Assembly: GCF_000411975.1 (NCBI RefSeq)
Contig: NZ_ASXG01000035.1
Span: 1 to 40,547, forward strand
Length of the DNA stretch: 40,547 bases
Direction of reading: 5' to 3'
Source of the DNA: Amycolatopsis orientalis DSM 43388
GTDB taxonomy: Bacteria; Actinomycetota; Actinomycetes; Mycobacteriales; Pseudonocardiaceae
Made by a program: the position numbers and the translations under genes. The notes beneath the pieces were generated by a model. The model ran no database searches. It saw only the letters and a list, made by a program, of their open reading frames with translations, and was not told where the DNA came from. Below, piece by piece: positions 31,635-40,484 of the stretch (position 1 is its first letter; the number at the start of each line of letters is the position of its first letter).

Positions 31635-32501
31635 TTAGTTCTTCAGCAGTTCGATGACGCTTGTGAGGTTTTCCGCACCGTGCCCGTCGGCGGCCCGGCG
31701 CAGGAGCAGCTGGTGCAGCGGCGCGAGCAGCTCGGCGCTGACGCCCTGGTCGGCGGCCGCGAGGGGCAGGTTTTCGAACGCGGCGGCCTGCATTCCCAGG
31801 TTCGACACGACGTTCTGGGTGTAGTCGCCGCGGTCGATCTCGGCCGCGGCTTGTTCGGCGAAGCCGCCCATCGCGGTCAGCCATCCGCTCAGCAGCGGCG
31901 CGAATTCGACCGCCGAGAGCCCTGCGCCGCGGATCAGCGCGTAGGCCTGCAAGATGCCGATGAACTGGCCGTACATTCCGGACAGCAGCGCGAGATCGTG
32001 CAGCGCCGCGAGTCCCGGGTCCTCGCCGACGTAGTTGCTGCCGCCGAACGTGTCGAGTGCCTCGCGGTGCGCGTCGAAGACGTCCCGGGGCCCGCTGTAG
32101 AAGACGAACGCGCCCGGCTGCCCGATCATCGGCGGAGTCGCCATGATGCCGCCGTCGAGGAACTTCGCGCCCCGCTCCGAGACCCAGTCGGCCAGCTCGC
32201 GAGCCTGCCGTGGGGTGCCGTTGGTCAGGTTCACCACCGTCCGGCCCGCCAGCGAAGCCGGCTCGAGCACCTCCCGCACCGACGCGTCGTCCAGCAGGCA
32301 GACGATCGCCAGCTCGCTCGCCGCGACCGCCTCGGCGGCCGAACCCGCCGCCACCGCTCCCCGCGTGACCAGCGGTTTCGTCTTGTCCGCCGAGCGGTTC
32401 CAGACCGTCACCGGTCGTCCCGCGTCCAGCAGCGCACCGGCCAGTGCGCTGCCCATCGCCCCGAGCCCCAGCACGGTCGCCGCGGTCGTGTTCCCGGACA
32501 T
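31635..32501 (-). CDS. Imine reductase, Asp-type (NADPH-dependent, 6PGDH-fold)
   Basis: This 288-residue paralogue of the downstream gene has GLGAMGSALAGALLDAG (12-28), WNRS and the family segment GGIMATPPMIGQPGAFVFYSG. At the key site it has Asp169 (GLAALHDLALLSGMYG), where the neighbour has Tyr. These two residue types are known for different imine reductase groups with often opposite facial selectivity. I chose the ATG at 32501 because GGAGGG precedes it; the frame stays open to 32534. The gene is divergent from the SARP/AfsR-like regulator, which is the likely controller. Confidence 0.86.
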   Translation of the reverse strand: MSGNTTAATVLGLGAMGSALAGALLDAGRPVTVWNRSADKTKPLVTRGAVAAGSAAEAVAASELAIVCLLDDASVREVLEPASLAGRTVVNLTNGTPRQARELADWVSERGAKFLDGGIMATPPMIGQPGAFVFYSGPRDVFDAHREALDTFGGSNYVGEDPGLAALHDLALLSGMYGQFIGILQAYALIRGAGLSAVEFAPLLSGWLTAMGGFAEQAAAEIDRGDYTQNVVSNLGMQAAAFENLPLAAADQGVSAELLAPLHQLLLRRAADGHGAENLTSVIELLKN

Positions 32502-32545
32502 GTCGTCCCTCCAGTTCGTTGATCCGCCGACCACGGTGCCGAGCG

Positions 32546-32577
32546 CCGCGCACGGTTCGCTGGGGGTCCGCGCACGG
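32546..32577. promoter_or_regulatory. SARP-type direct repeat in the divergent promoter region
   Basis: CCGCGCACGG occurs at 32546-32555 and again at 32568-32577, exactly 22 bases apart (two helical turns). SARP regulators bind direct repeats spaced by 11 or 22 bases. The site lies between the imine reductase operon and the regulator gene. Confidence 0.5.
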
Positions 32578-32596
32578 AAGCGGCTACGGTGGAATC

Positions 32597-35500
32597 GTGC
32601 GATTCGGCATCCTCGGGCCCTTGGCCGTGAGCAGCGACGACGGCCGGCCGGTGCGGGTGCCCGAGGCCAAGGTCCGGACCCTGCTCGCGGTCCTGCTCGT
32701 GCACGAGGGCCGCCCGGTGTCGGCGGACCGGCTGGCCGACGACCTGTGGGGCGACCAGCTGCCCGGCAACCCGGTCAACACGCTGCAGACGAAGGTTTCG
32801 CAGTTGCGCCGGGCACTTGAACGCGCCGAACCCGGGTACGGCAGCGCGTTGGTGCATCAAGCTCCCGGTTACGTCCTGCGCGTCGAACCGGAGGCGGTGG
32901 ATGCCGGACGCTTCCGTGCGTTGACCGCAGCGGCGAACACCGCGGAAGACCCGCGGTCGAAGGCCGAGCTGCTCACCGAAGCACTGGCGTTGTGGCGAGG
33001 TTCCGTGCTGACCGAGTTCGCCGATGAAGCCTTCGGGCAGCCGATGATCCAGCGACTCGAAGAGGATCGCCTAGCCGCGCAGGAAAACCTCGCCGACGCG
33101 CGGCTCGCGTTGGGCGAACATGCCGCGCTGACCGCCGAACTCGCCGACCTCGTCCGGCAGCATCCGCTGCGGGAACGCCTGCGCGCTCTCCAGCTGCGGG
33201 CGTTGTACGCGGCCGGACGGCAGAGCGAAGCCCTGGCGTCCTACGACGAACTCCGCCGCCGTCTCGCCGACGAGCTAGGCCTCGATCCCGGCCCCGAACT
33301 GACCGCGCTCCACCGGTCGATCCTGGCGCAGGACCCGGCGCTGACCGCCGCCGCTCCGCAGCTTCCGGTGCCGCTGACCGAACTGGTCGGCCGGACCGCC
33401 GCGGTCCAGGCGGTCCGCAGCCTCGTCCGCGAATCCCGGCTGGTGACGCTCACCGGGCCGGGCGGCGTCGGCAAGACCCGGCTCGCGCTCGAGACCGCGC
33501 ACCGGCTCGGCGGCGACTTCGCGGCGGGAGCGTGGCTCGTCGAACTGACCGGCATGGACCGGCACGAATGCGCGCTGAGCCAGTGCCCGCCGGTCGAATG
33601 GGTGGTGGAGGCGATCGCCGCGACGCTGGGCATCCGGGACGCGGCGGCGCCCGCTCCGGCGGACCCCGCCGCACGGCTGGCCGAATCGTTGCGCGGCAAG
33701 GAAATCCTGCTCGTACTGGACAACTGCGAACAGCTGATCGAGCCGGTCGCCGAGACTGCCGGACGGCTGCTCGCGGCCGTGCCCGGGCTGCGGATTCTCG
33801 CCACCAGCCGCGAACCACTAGGGCTCGCCGGGGAAACGCAGTTCCCGGTGCCGCCGCTGGACCACGACAGCGCCGCCCGGCTGTTCACCGCACGGGTCGC
33901 CGACACTGGGTACGCTGTGGACAGTGCCGAGGCGGACGCGGTCGCCGAGATTTGCCGGAAACTGGACGGATTGCCGCTCGCGCTCGAACTCGCCGCGACC
34001 CGCGTGCGCGCGTTGGGCGTCCCGGAGCTGCTGCGCCGTCTGGACGACCGGTTCCGCTTGCTGGACACCACGCGCCGCGGCGTGCCCGCCCGGCAGCAGA
34101 CCCTGCGCGCGATGATCGACTGGAGCTGGGAACTTCTGAGCGAACCGGAACGCCTTGTGCTGCAACGATTGTCGGTGCACACCGAGGATTGCGCGCTGGA
34201 AGCGGCCGAGGCGGTGTGCGCGGGCGATGGCGTCGAGGAAGGCGAGGTGCTGGGTCTGCTGGCGAAGCTCGTCGACCGCTCGCTGGTCGTGCCCTCGAAC
34301 ACCGGCGTGCCGCGGTATCGCCTGCTCGAATCGGTCGCGGTGTACGGCCTGGAGCGGCTGCGGGAAGCCAGCGAAGTCGAAAAGACCCGGCGGCGGCACG
34401 CGGAGCACTACCTTCAGCTCGCCGGGGCGGCGGACGCCGGTCTGCGTGGTCGCGACCAACGACGCTGGCTGCGGCGACTCGACGCGGACCTGCCGAACCT
34501 TCGTGCCGCGGCGGAGAATCTGGCCGGGTGGTCCAGCGCCGACGACGGTTTGCGGCTGGCGAACCGGCTGGCCTGGTACCGCTTCCTGCGCGGCCGGATG
34601 GCGGAGGCGATGCGCTCCCTGCGCGCCGCCCTCAGCCTGCCCGGCGGCGACGCGGACCTGCGCACCGAAGCACAGGCCACGCTCACCGCCCTCGGCATCC
34701 TCGCCGGCGATCGGCCGGACTGGCGTCCCGTGGCCGAACTGCCGATCAGTGCCCGGGTCAAGTGGTTCCTCGGCTACGCACTGTCCACAGTGGCCGATCT
34801 GCCCGGCGCGGAACCGTTGACTCTGGACGCGCTCGCCGCCTTCGAAGCCGTCGACGACCGGTGGGGGATCGCTGCCGCCTGCGGCGACCGCGCGAGCCAA
34901 GCGCTGGCGAGGGGCGATATCGCCGGCGCGCGGCGTTACGCCGATCGTTGCGCGGAACTGTTCGCCGAACTCGGCGACAAATGGGGTCAGCTGCAGGCCA
35001 TTTTCGCGCAGGGCACGTTAGGCACGCTGTCCGGCGATTACGCGCGAGCCGAGGCCGGCTACACCGAAGGATTGCGGATCGCCGAGGAACTGGGTCTGTG
35101 GCCGGAAGCTTCCTACCAGCTGTCGTGGCTGGGCCGGGTCGCCTTGCTGCGCAAGGAGTACGCGGCGGCCCGCGAACTGCACGACCGGGCCCGCGAGGTC
35201 GCCGCCGAGCACGGTTTCACGCCAGGGGAGATGTATGCGCTGACCGGACTTGCCCTCGGCACCCGGCGCGAAGGCGACCTCGATCTCGCCGAACGGCAAT
35301 TGCACACCCTGCTCGAATGGAACAAGCAGGTCGATTTCGAGCCGGGCAACACGTTGATCCTCGCCGAACTCGGTTTCGTCGCCGAATTGCGCGGCGACCC
35401 GGAGATCGCGTTGCGGCGGCAGCAGGAAGGCTACGAAATCGCTTGCCGCACCGGGGATCCGCGGGCGATCGCGTTGGCGCTGGAAGGGTTGGCGGGAGCG

Positions 35501-35755
35501 GCCGGTGCGGCTCGCGAAGCCGCTCGGTTGCTGGGCGCGGCCGCGGCCTCCCGCGCGGGCGTCGGCGCCCCGCTCCCCGCGGCGGAACGCGGGGACGTGG
35601 ACCGGATCACCGCCCGCGCGACTGAGGCGCTCGGCGCGGCGGAGTTCGCGGCCGAGTTCCGCGCGGGCGGCGAGTTGGGGTCCTCAGAAGACCGGCCGCT
35701 GGTTCCCGTACCCGGTCGCCTGCTCGAAAGCGTGCGCGGCGCGCAGCAGCCCTAG
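32597..35755 (+). CDS. SARP/AfsR-like transcriptional regulator (OmpR wHTH, BTAD, NB-ARC, TPR)
   Basis: This 1052-residue protein has a DNA-binding winged helix (about 1-95), a BTAD domain (about 95-245; AGRQSEALASYDELRRRLAD), an NB-ARC/STAND ATPase with GPGGVGKT (287-294), ILLVLDNCEQL and GLPLALELAATRV, and C-terminal TPR-like repeats. SARP-family proteins activate biosynthetic or catabolic operons; here the divergent imine reductases are the obvious target. A TTA codon (35018-35020, codon 808), very rare at this GC content, would put it under bldA-like tRNA control. GTG at 32597 is the start, with only a weak ribosome-binding site. Its 3' end overlaps the amidase gene by 72 bases on the opposite strand. 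Confidence 0.88.
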   Translation: MRFGILGPLAVSSDDGRPVRVPEAKVRTLLAVLLVHEGRPVSADRLADDLWGDQLPGNPVNTLQTKVSQLRRALERAEPGYGSALVHQAPGYVLRVEPEAVDAGRFRALTAAANTAEDPRSKAELLTEALALWRGSVLTEFADEAFGQPMIQRLEEDRLAAQENLADARLALGEHAALTAELADLVRQHPLRERLRALQLRALYAAGRQSEALASYDELRRRLADELGLDPGPELTALHRSILAQDPALTAAAPQLPVPLTELVGRTAAVQAVRSLVRESRLVTLTGPGGVGKTRLALETAHRLGGDFAAGAWLVELTGMDRHECALSQCPPVEWVVEAIAATLGIRDAAAPAPADPAARLAESLRGKEILLVLDNCEQLIEPVAETAGRLLAAVPGLRILATSREPLGLAGETQFPVPPLDHDSAARLFTARVADTGYAVDSAEADAVAEICRKLDGLPLALELAATRVRALGVPELLRRLDDRFRLLDTTRRGVPARQQTLRAMIDWSWELLSEPERLVLQRLSVHTEDCALEAAEAVCAGDGVEEGEVLGLLAKLVDRSLVVPSNTGVPRYRLLESVAVYGLERLREASEVEKTRRRHAEHYLQLAGAADAGLRGRDQRRWLRRLDADLPNLRAAAENLAGWSSADDGLRLANRLAWYRFLRGRMAEAMRSLRAALSLPGGDADLRTEAQATLTALGILAGDRPDWRPVAELPISARVKWFLGYALSTVADLPGAEPLTLDALAAFEAVDDRWGIAAACGDRASQALARGDIAGARRYADRCAELFAELGDKWGQLQAIFAQGTLGTLSGDYARAEAGYTEGLRIAEELGLWPEASYQLSWLGRVALLRKEYAAARELHDRAREVAAEHGFTPGEMYALTGLALGTRREGDLDLAERQLHTLLEWNKQVDFEPGNTLILAELGFVAELRGDPEIALRRQQEGYEIACRTGDPRAIALALEGLAGAAGAAREAARLLGAAAASRAGVGAPLPAAERGDVDRITARATEALGAAEFAAEFRAGGELGSSEDRPLVPVPGRLLESVRGAQQP

Positions 35756-37096
35756 CTCGCCTCGCAGCGGCGCGATGATCTGCAACCCGACCGGACGACC
35801 GTCGCCGGTGAACCCGGCGGGCACCGACAGCGCCGGGCAGCCGGTCGCGGAGATCGAGTACGCCGAGCGCATCCACTCCAGGTAATCGTGCATCGGCTGC
35901 CCGGCAACGGTTTCCGGATACTCCCATTCCACCGGGAACGGCGGCACCTGGCTCACCGGCGCGAGCAGCAGGTCGTACTGCGTGAAGAACTCGCGCATGC
36001 CCGTGATGAGCTGCAGCTGCCGCGTCTGTGCGCGCGCGATGTCGGCACCGGAAAGCGTGGCGCCGAAAGCGATGTTGCCGGCGAGTGTCTGCTTAATCCG
36101 GTCCGGATGTTCTTCGAGCAGAGTGCCCAGTCCGGCGTGGAAAAGCCACCCGCGCAGGGTGCGGAACACCTCGTCGGCCGCGGCGAGGTCCGGGCAGGCC
36201 GGTTCGACGCGGCAGCCGAGTTCGGCGAACACCTTCACCGCCGGTTCCAGCACCGCGCTGACCGCCGGGTCGACCGGCAGGCCGCCCAGGTCCGGCGACC
36301 ACGCCACGCGCAGGCCGGTCAGGTCTGCTTCGAGACATCCGGCGAAGGGCTCGGCGGGCTGGTCGAGCGCGATCGGGTTGCGCTCGTCGTACCCGGCGAT
36401 CACCGACAGCAGCAGCGCGACGTCGGCGACCGTCCGGCCCATCGGCCCCTGCACGCCCAGCGCCTCCCACGGCAGCGTGGCCGGCCAGGTCGGCACGCGA
36501 CCGGGGGACGGGCGCAGGCCGACGACGTTGCAGAACGACGCCGGATTGCGCAGCGAACCGCCCATGTCGCTGCCCTCGGCGAGCGGCTGCAGGCCCGCGG
36601 CCAGTGCGGCCGCCGCACCGCCGCTGCTGCCGCCCGCGGACAGCTCCCGCCGGTACGGGTTGCGCGTGGCCCCGAAGACCGGGTTCATCGTGTGCGAACC
36701 GGCCCCGAACTCCGGCGCGTTCGTCTTGCCGAGCGTGATCGCGCCCGCGTTCCGGATGCGCTCGACGACGAGCGTGTCGCTGTCTGGCACGTGGTCGGCG
36801 AAAATGGGGGAGCCGTACGTGGTGCGGACCCCGGCGACGTCGTGCGTGTCCTTGTGCGCCACCGGGATCCCGTGCAGCGGGCCGACCTCCTCGCCGTGCG
36901 CGAGCCGTTCGTCGGCGGCCGCGGCCTCGCTCGTCGCGCGCTCGGCGGTGAGCGTGACGATGGCGTTGATCCGGGGGTTGACCTGCTCGATCCGCTCGAG
37001 ATGGGCCTGCAGCACCTCGCGGGCGGACAGCTCGCGATCGCGCAGCCGGCGGGCCAGCTCGCGGGCGGGCAGGTAGCAGATCTCCTCAGCGCTCAC
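35684..37096 (-). CDS. Amidase (amidase-signature family)
   Basis: This 470-residue enzyme has the Ser-cisSer-Lys triad: Lys in GIPVAHKDTHDV, the glycine-serine region ELSAGGSSGGAAAALAAG, and the nucleophile Ser in LAEGSDMGGSLRNPASFCNV. It hydrolyses amides, probably in the cytoplasm as there is no signal peptide; related proteins include aryl-acylamidases, GatA-like enzymes and 6-aminohexanoate-dimer hydrolase. No GatB or GatC is adjacent. GTG at 37096 follows AGGAAGGGAAG; a frame to 37165 would add 23 residues. It is divergent from an Lrp/AsnC regulator and overlaps the SARP gene tail to tail. Confidence 0.9.
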   Translation of the reverse strand: MSAEEICYLPARELARRLRDRELSAREVLQAHLERIEQVNPRINAIVTLTAERATSEAAAADERLAHGEEVGPLHGIPVAHKDTHDVAGVRTTYGSPIFADHVPDSDTLVVERIRNAGAITLGKTNAPEFGAGSHTMNPVFGATRNPYRRELSAGGSSGGAAAALAAGLQPLAEGSDMGGSLRNPASFCNVVGLRPSPGRVPTWPATLPWEALGVQGPMGRTVADVALLLSVIAGYDERNPIALDQPAEPFAGCLEADLTGLRVAWSPDLGGLPVDPAVSAVLEPAVKVFAELGCRVEPACPDLAAADEVFRTLRGWLFHAGLGTLLEEHPDRIKQTLAGNIAFGATLSGADIARAQTRQLQLITGMREFFTQYDLLLAPVSQVPPFPVEWEYPETVAGQPMHDYLEWMRSAYSISATGCPALSVPAGFTGDGRPVGLQIIAPLRGELGLLRAAHAFEQATGYGNQRPVF

Positions 37097-37189
37097 TGGC
37101 TTCCCTTCCTGACCCCGGTGTCCGTTGGAGACGTCAGCTTGGCCCGTGGTGCTGGTGTTCGACAAGACCTACTCGACAACTGACGGAAT

Positions 37190-37207
37190 CAGCCACAAGA
37201 TTGGCTG
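37190..37207. promoter_or_regulatory. Inverted repeat directly abutting the Lrp-type start codon
   Basis: CAGCCA-CAAGAT-TGGCTG is a perfect 6-base-arm repeat ending one base before the ATG at 37208. No ribosome-binding site is visible, so it may act as an operator on a leaderless or very short leader, or as an mRNA hairpin. Direct repeats TCGACAA at 37159 and 37173 lie just upstream. Confidence 0.5.
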
Positions 37208-38173
37208 ATGACCGCACAGCTGGACCCGCTCGACCGTCGTATCGCCGGCGCGCTGCAGGTCGACGGCCGGGCGTCCTGGCGGCGGATCGCCGAGGTGCTG
37301 GACGCGCCGGAGCGCACCGTGGCCCGCCGGGGGACGCACCTGCTGCGCACCGGTGTCGTGACGATTGTCGCCGTTTCCCCGCACGGCGTCCCGCTGCTGG
37401 TGCGCGGGCGCTGCCGGGCCGGGCTCGGCCGCCCCGCGGGCACCGCGCTCGCCGGACGGCCGGAGACGAGCTTCTGCTACCTGATCACCGGACAGGGCGA
37501 ACTGGTCGCCGAGGTCTTCTGCGACCGCAACCGGCTGCCGACCTTCATGTTCGACGAGATGGCGGCAATCCCCGGTCTGCTCGACCTGACGGCCGATACC
37601 GTCACGCGGTACTACCGCACCGTCCACGAATGGCAGCCGGGCCTGCTCGGCCCGGCCGAGACGGAGGCGATCTCGTCGCTGCCGCAGCCGACCCCGCAGC
37701 CCCGGCAGCCGGACGGGGTCGCCTTCAGCGGCGACGAACGCGCCATCGTGCGCGCGCTGCGCGAGGACGGCCGGCGGACCCACGAGGAACTCGCCCGCGC
37801 CGCCGGGATCTCGGAATCGACCGTCCGCCGCCGGCTGGACGCGTTGCGCCGAGAGGAAAAGGTGTTCATCCGGGCGGTGGTGGAGCCGGCCGTGCTCGGG
37901 CTGCCGGTCGAGGCGTTGCTGTGGATCCGGTGCCGCCCGCACGACGTGGACGGCATCGGGCGCGCCCTGCTCGGTTCGCCGTACGTGCGGTACGCGGCGG
38001 CGATGACGGGCGAGTATCAGCTGCTCGCTGACGTGACCTTGCCCGACATCGCCGCCTTGCACGAGTTCGTCGGCAGCTCCGGCTGGTCCCGGCAGGCGGA
38101 TTCGGTGCATACCGGGGTGGTGCTGAAAGCGTTGAAGCGCAGCAGCGTCCTCGCGCCCGAGCTGCGCTCCTGA
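37208..38173 (+). CDS. Lrp/AsnC-family regulator with two HTH-ligand modules
   Basis: This 321-residue protein repeats the AsnC plan twice. HTH 1 lies at about 5-45 (LDRRIAGALQVDGRASWRRIAEVLD), sensor-like region 1 at about 50-140, HTH 2 at about 180-225 (ERAIVRALREDGRRTHEELARAAGISESTVRRRLDAL, of which ISESTVRRRLDAL is the recognition part) and a RAM-type ligand domain at 235-310. Two-module Lrp proteins are common in actinomycetes, where they control adjacent amidase or amino-acid genes. It is divergent from the amidase, which is the likely target. The stop is three bases from that of the convergent helR. Confidence 0.85.
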   Translation: MTAQLDPLDRRIAGALQVDGRASWRRIAEVLDAPERTVARRGTHLLRTGVVTIVAVSPHGVPLLVRGRCRAGLGRPAGTALAGRPETSFCYLITGQGELVAEVFCDRNRLPTFMFDEMAAIPGLLDLTADTVTRYYRTVHEWQPGLLGPAETEAISSLPQPTPQPRQPDGVAFSGDERAIVRALREDGRRTHEELARAAGISESTVRRRLDALRREEKVFIRAVVEPAVLGLPVEALLWIRCRPHDVDGIGRALLGSPYVRYAAAMTGEYQLLADVTLPDIAALHEFVGSSGWSRQADSVHTGVVLKALKRSSVLAPELRS

Positions 38174-38176
38174 CGG

Positions 38177-40348
38177 TTAGCCGCGCTCCTCCAGCCCGTT
38201 CAGCACCGCCGGCAACGGGCCGCGGTGCAGCACGCCGAGCCGTTGCGTCGCGCGGGTCAGCGCGACGTACAGTTCGGCCGCGCCGCGCGGTCCGTCCGCG
38301 AGAATCCAGTCCGGGTCCACGAGAAGCACGGCGTCGTACTCCAGCCCTTTGGTTGCCGAAGCCGGCACCGCGCCCGGCACGTCCGGCGGCCCGATCACGA
38401 CGCTGGTCCCTTCGCGACCGGCCTCCTCGCGGACGAATTCCTCGACCGCGGCGGGCAATTCGTCCTCGGCGACCTTCCGCGACCACGGCCGGACCCCGCA
38501 CGCGCGCACCGATTCCGGCGGCTCGGTCCCCGGCGCGAACTCGGCCAGCACGGTCGCCGCGACCGCCATGATTTCCGCCGGGGTGCGGTAGTTGACGGTG
38601 AGCGAACGGTAGGCCCACCGGCCCGGGACGTACGGATCCAGCATCGTGCCCCAGTCGCTCGCCCCCGCCGCCGACCGCCGCTGCGCCAGGTCGCCGACCA
38701 CGGTGAACGACCGGCTCGGGCACCGCCGCATCAGCACCCGCCAGTCCATTTCGGACAGTTCCTGGGCCTCGTCGACCACGACGTGCCGATAGGTCCAGTC
38801 GCGGTCCGCCGCGGCGCGTTCGGCGAGGTCGCGGGTGTCGTGTTCGACGAACCGCTCGGCCAGGTCGGTGTCGTAGAGCAGATGCTCCGCGGACAGGCCG
38901 ATGTCCTCGTCCATCTCCTCGCGGTCGAGCCGCATGATGTCCAGCACGCCGGCCGCGTACTCGGCCTCCGCCTCGCGTTCGGCCGCCTCCTCCCGCTGTT
39001 TCGCCCGGTCCGGCGCCTTGCCGAGGAGGTCGATCAGCTCGTCGAGCAGCGGGACGTCCGACACCGTCCAGGGCGCACCCGGTTCGCGCCGCAGCGCCTG
39101 GCTGGCACCGGCCGCGTTGAGCCGCGCGGGGGAGGAGTACAGCGTGGTCAGCAGGCTTTCCGGGGTGAGGACCGGCCAAAGCCGGTCGATCGCCTTGGCG
39201 AAGGCCGGGTCGGCGAGGAGTTCGCTGACCAGCGTGGACCGGAGGTCCTCCCATTCCTCCTTGTCGTCGCGGGTGAGCCAACCGCGCCCGATGCGGGACA
39301 TGGCGCGTTCGGTGAGCACGTAGGTGACGATTTCGACGAAGACGGCCCGCGCTTCGTTGTGCGGCCGCCCGCTCTGGCGTGCCTCGTCGCGAGCCCACTC
39401 GGCGGTCGCCGCGTCGATCCGGACGGTGGTGTCGCGCAGCTCGATCAGGATCGGTTCCTTGGGCAGCTCCTGCCGGTCCGCGACCGCCGCGCCGAGGACG
39501 TCGAGCATCCGCAGAGATCCCTTGAACCGCGCGACTTCCGGCTCGTCCTCGACGTGCGCCCGCAGCCCCGGCAGCAGCCCGCCCGGGGTGGTGAACACCA
39601 CGTCGGACTCGCCGAGCGACGGCAGGACGCGCCCGATGTGGTTCAGGAACGACGGATTCGGCCCGAGGACGAGCACGCCGTGGCGCTCCATCCGCTCGCG
39701 CTGCGTGTAGAGCAGATATGCGACGCGGTGGAGCGCCACGACGGTTTTCCCGGTTCCCGGCCCTCCCTCAATGACCAGGACGCCCGGGTGGTCGAGCCGG
39801 ATGATGCGGTCCTGCTCGGCCTGGATCGTCGCGACGATGTCCCGCATGCCCTCGCCGCGAGGCGCGTTGACCGCGGCGAGCAGGGCGTCGTTCTGCTCGC
39901 CGCTGGCTGGCCGCCCCAAGACCTCGTCGGTGAACGAGGTGAGCTGCCGTCCGCGCGAGTGGAATTGCCGCCGTCGCCGCATGCCCTCGGGCGTGGCCGC
40001 GGTCGCGGTGTAAAACGCGCTCGCGGCCGGCGCGCGCCAATCGAGAAGAACGGGTTTGTACTCGTCGTCCTCGTCGAAAAGCCCGATCCGGCCGAGGTAG
40101 AAATGCTCGCCTTCGAGCGGATCGAGCCGCCCGAAACACAACCCGGAGTCAGCCACCGACAACCGCCGCGTTTCGCGAGTGAGCGCGCGCACCTCGACAT
40201 CGCGCTCGCCCGGCCTCTCGTCGTTTCGTTTGAGGGCAGCGGTGTAGCGCTCCTTGGCCCGCTCGCGCTCCCGGTCGAGCCGCCGGTACAGCCCGGCGAC
40301 GTAGTCCTGTTCGGACCGCAGTTCTTCTTCGTACCCCTGAGTTGACAA
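38177..40348 (-). CDS. helR: HelR/HelD-type RNA polymerase recycling ATPase
   Basis: This 723-residue superfamily 1 helicase-like ATPase has a long N-terminal coiled coil (about 1-65), the HelD signature YLGRIGL and LLDWRAPAASAFY (84-114), Walker A GGPGTGKT (195-202), an inserted helical region and motifs VVVDEAQELSEMDW, NYRTPAEIM and YVALTRATQRLGV. HelD-type factors pry RNA polymerase off DNA; the actinobacterial HelR subgroup also displaces rifampicin and confers resistance. The TTG start at 40348 has AGGGG close upstream, and no better start lies nearby. It converges with the Lrp gene. I could not confirm a rifamycin-associated element upstream. Confidence 0.88.
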   Translation of the reverse strand: MSTQGYEEELRSEQDYVAGLYRRLDRERERAKERYTAALKRNDERPGERDVEVRALTRETRRLSVADSGLCFGRLDPLEGEHFYLGRIGLFDEDDEYKPVLLDWRAPAASAFYTATAATPEGMRRRRQFHSRGRQLTSFTDEVLGRPASGEQNDALLAAVNAPRGEGMRDIVATIQAEQDRIIRLDHPGVLVIEGGPGTGKTVVALHRVAYLLYTQRERMERHGVLVLGPNPSFLNHIGRVLPSLGESDVVFTTPGGLLPGLRAHVEDEPEVARFKGSLRMLDVLGAAVADRQELPKEPILIELRDTTVRIDAATAEWARDEARQSGRPHNEARAVFVEIVTYVLTERAMSRIGRGWLTRDDKEEWEDLRSTLVSELLADPAFAKAIDRLWPVLTPESLLTTLYSSPARLNAAGASQALRREPGAPWTVSDVPLLDELIDLLGKAPDRAKQREEAAEREAEAEYAAGVLDIMRLDREEMDEDIGLSAEHLLYDTDLAERFVEHDTRDLAERAAADRDWTYRHVVVDEAQELSEMDWRVLMRRCPSRSFTVVGDLAQRRSAAGASDWGTMLDPYVPGRWAYRSLTVNYRTPAEIMAVAATVLAEFAPGTEPPESVRACGVRPWSRKVAEDELPAAVEEFVREEAGREGTSVVIGPPDVPGAVPASATKGLEYDAVLLVDPDWILADGPRGAAELYVALTRATQRLGVLHRGPLPAVLNGLEERG

Positions 40349-40484
40349 GTGCCCCTCGCTGCTGTTATTCTGAACTCAGATTCGGCGTGAACTTCTGATT
40401 TCCTGGTGAAGACGCGTCGATTTTTTATTGTCCACCCTTTGTCAAGGGCGCTGGTGGGCTGGTCGTTTTGGTGCGGTTTTCTCC

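Noticed and set aside
40349..40440. Rifamycin-associated element upstream of helR
   Set aside because: Only a short CTGA-GT-TCAG palindrome is visible. I cannot match it to the known element without a consensus comparison.
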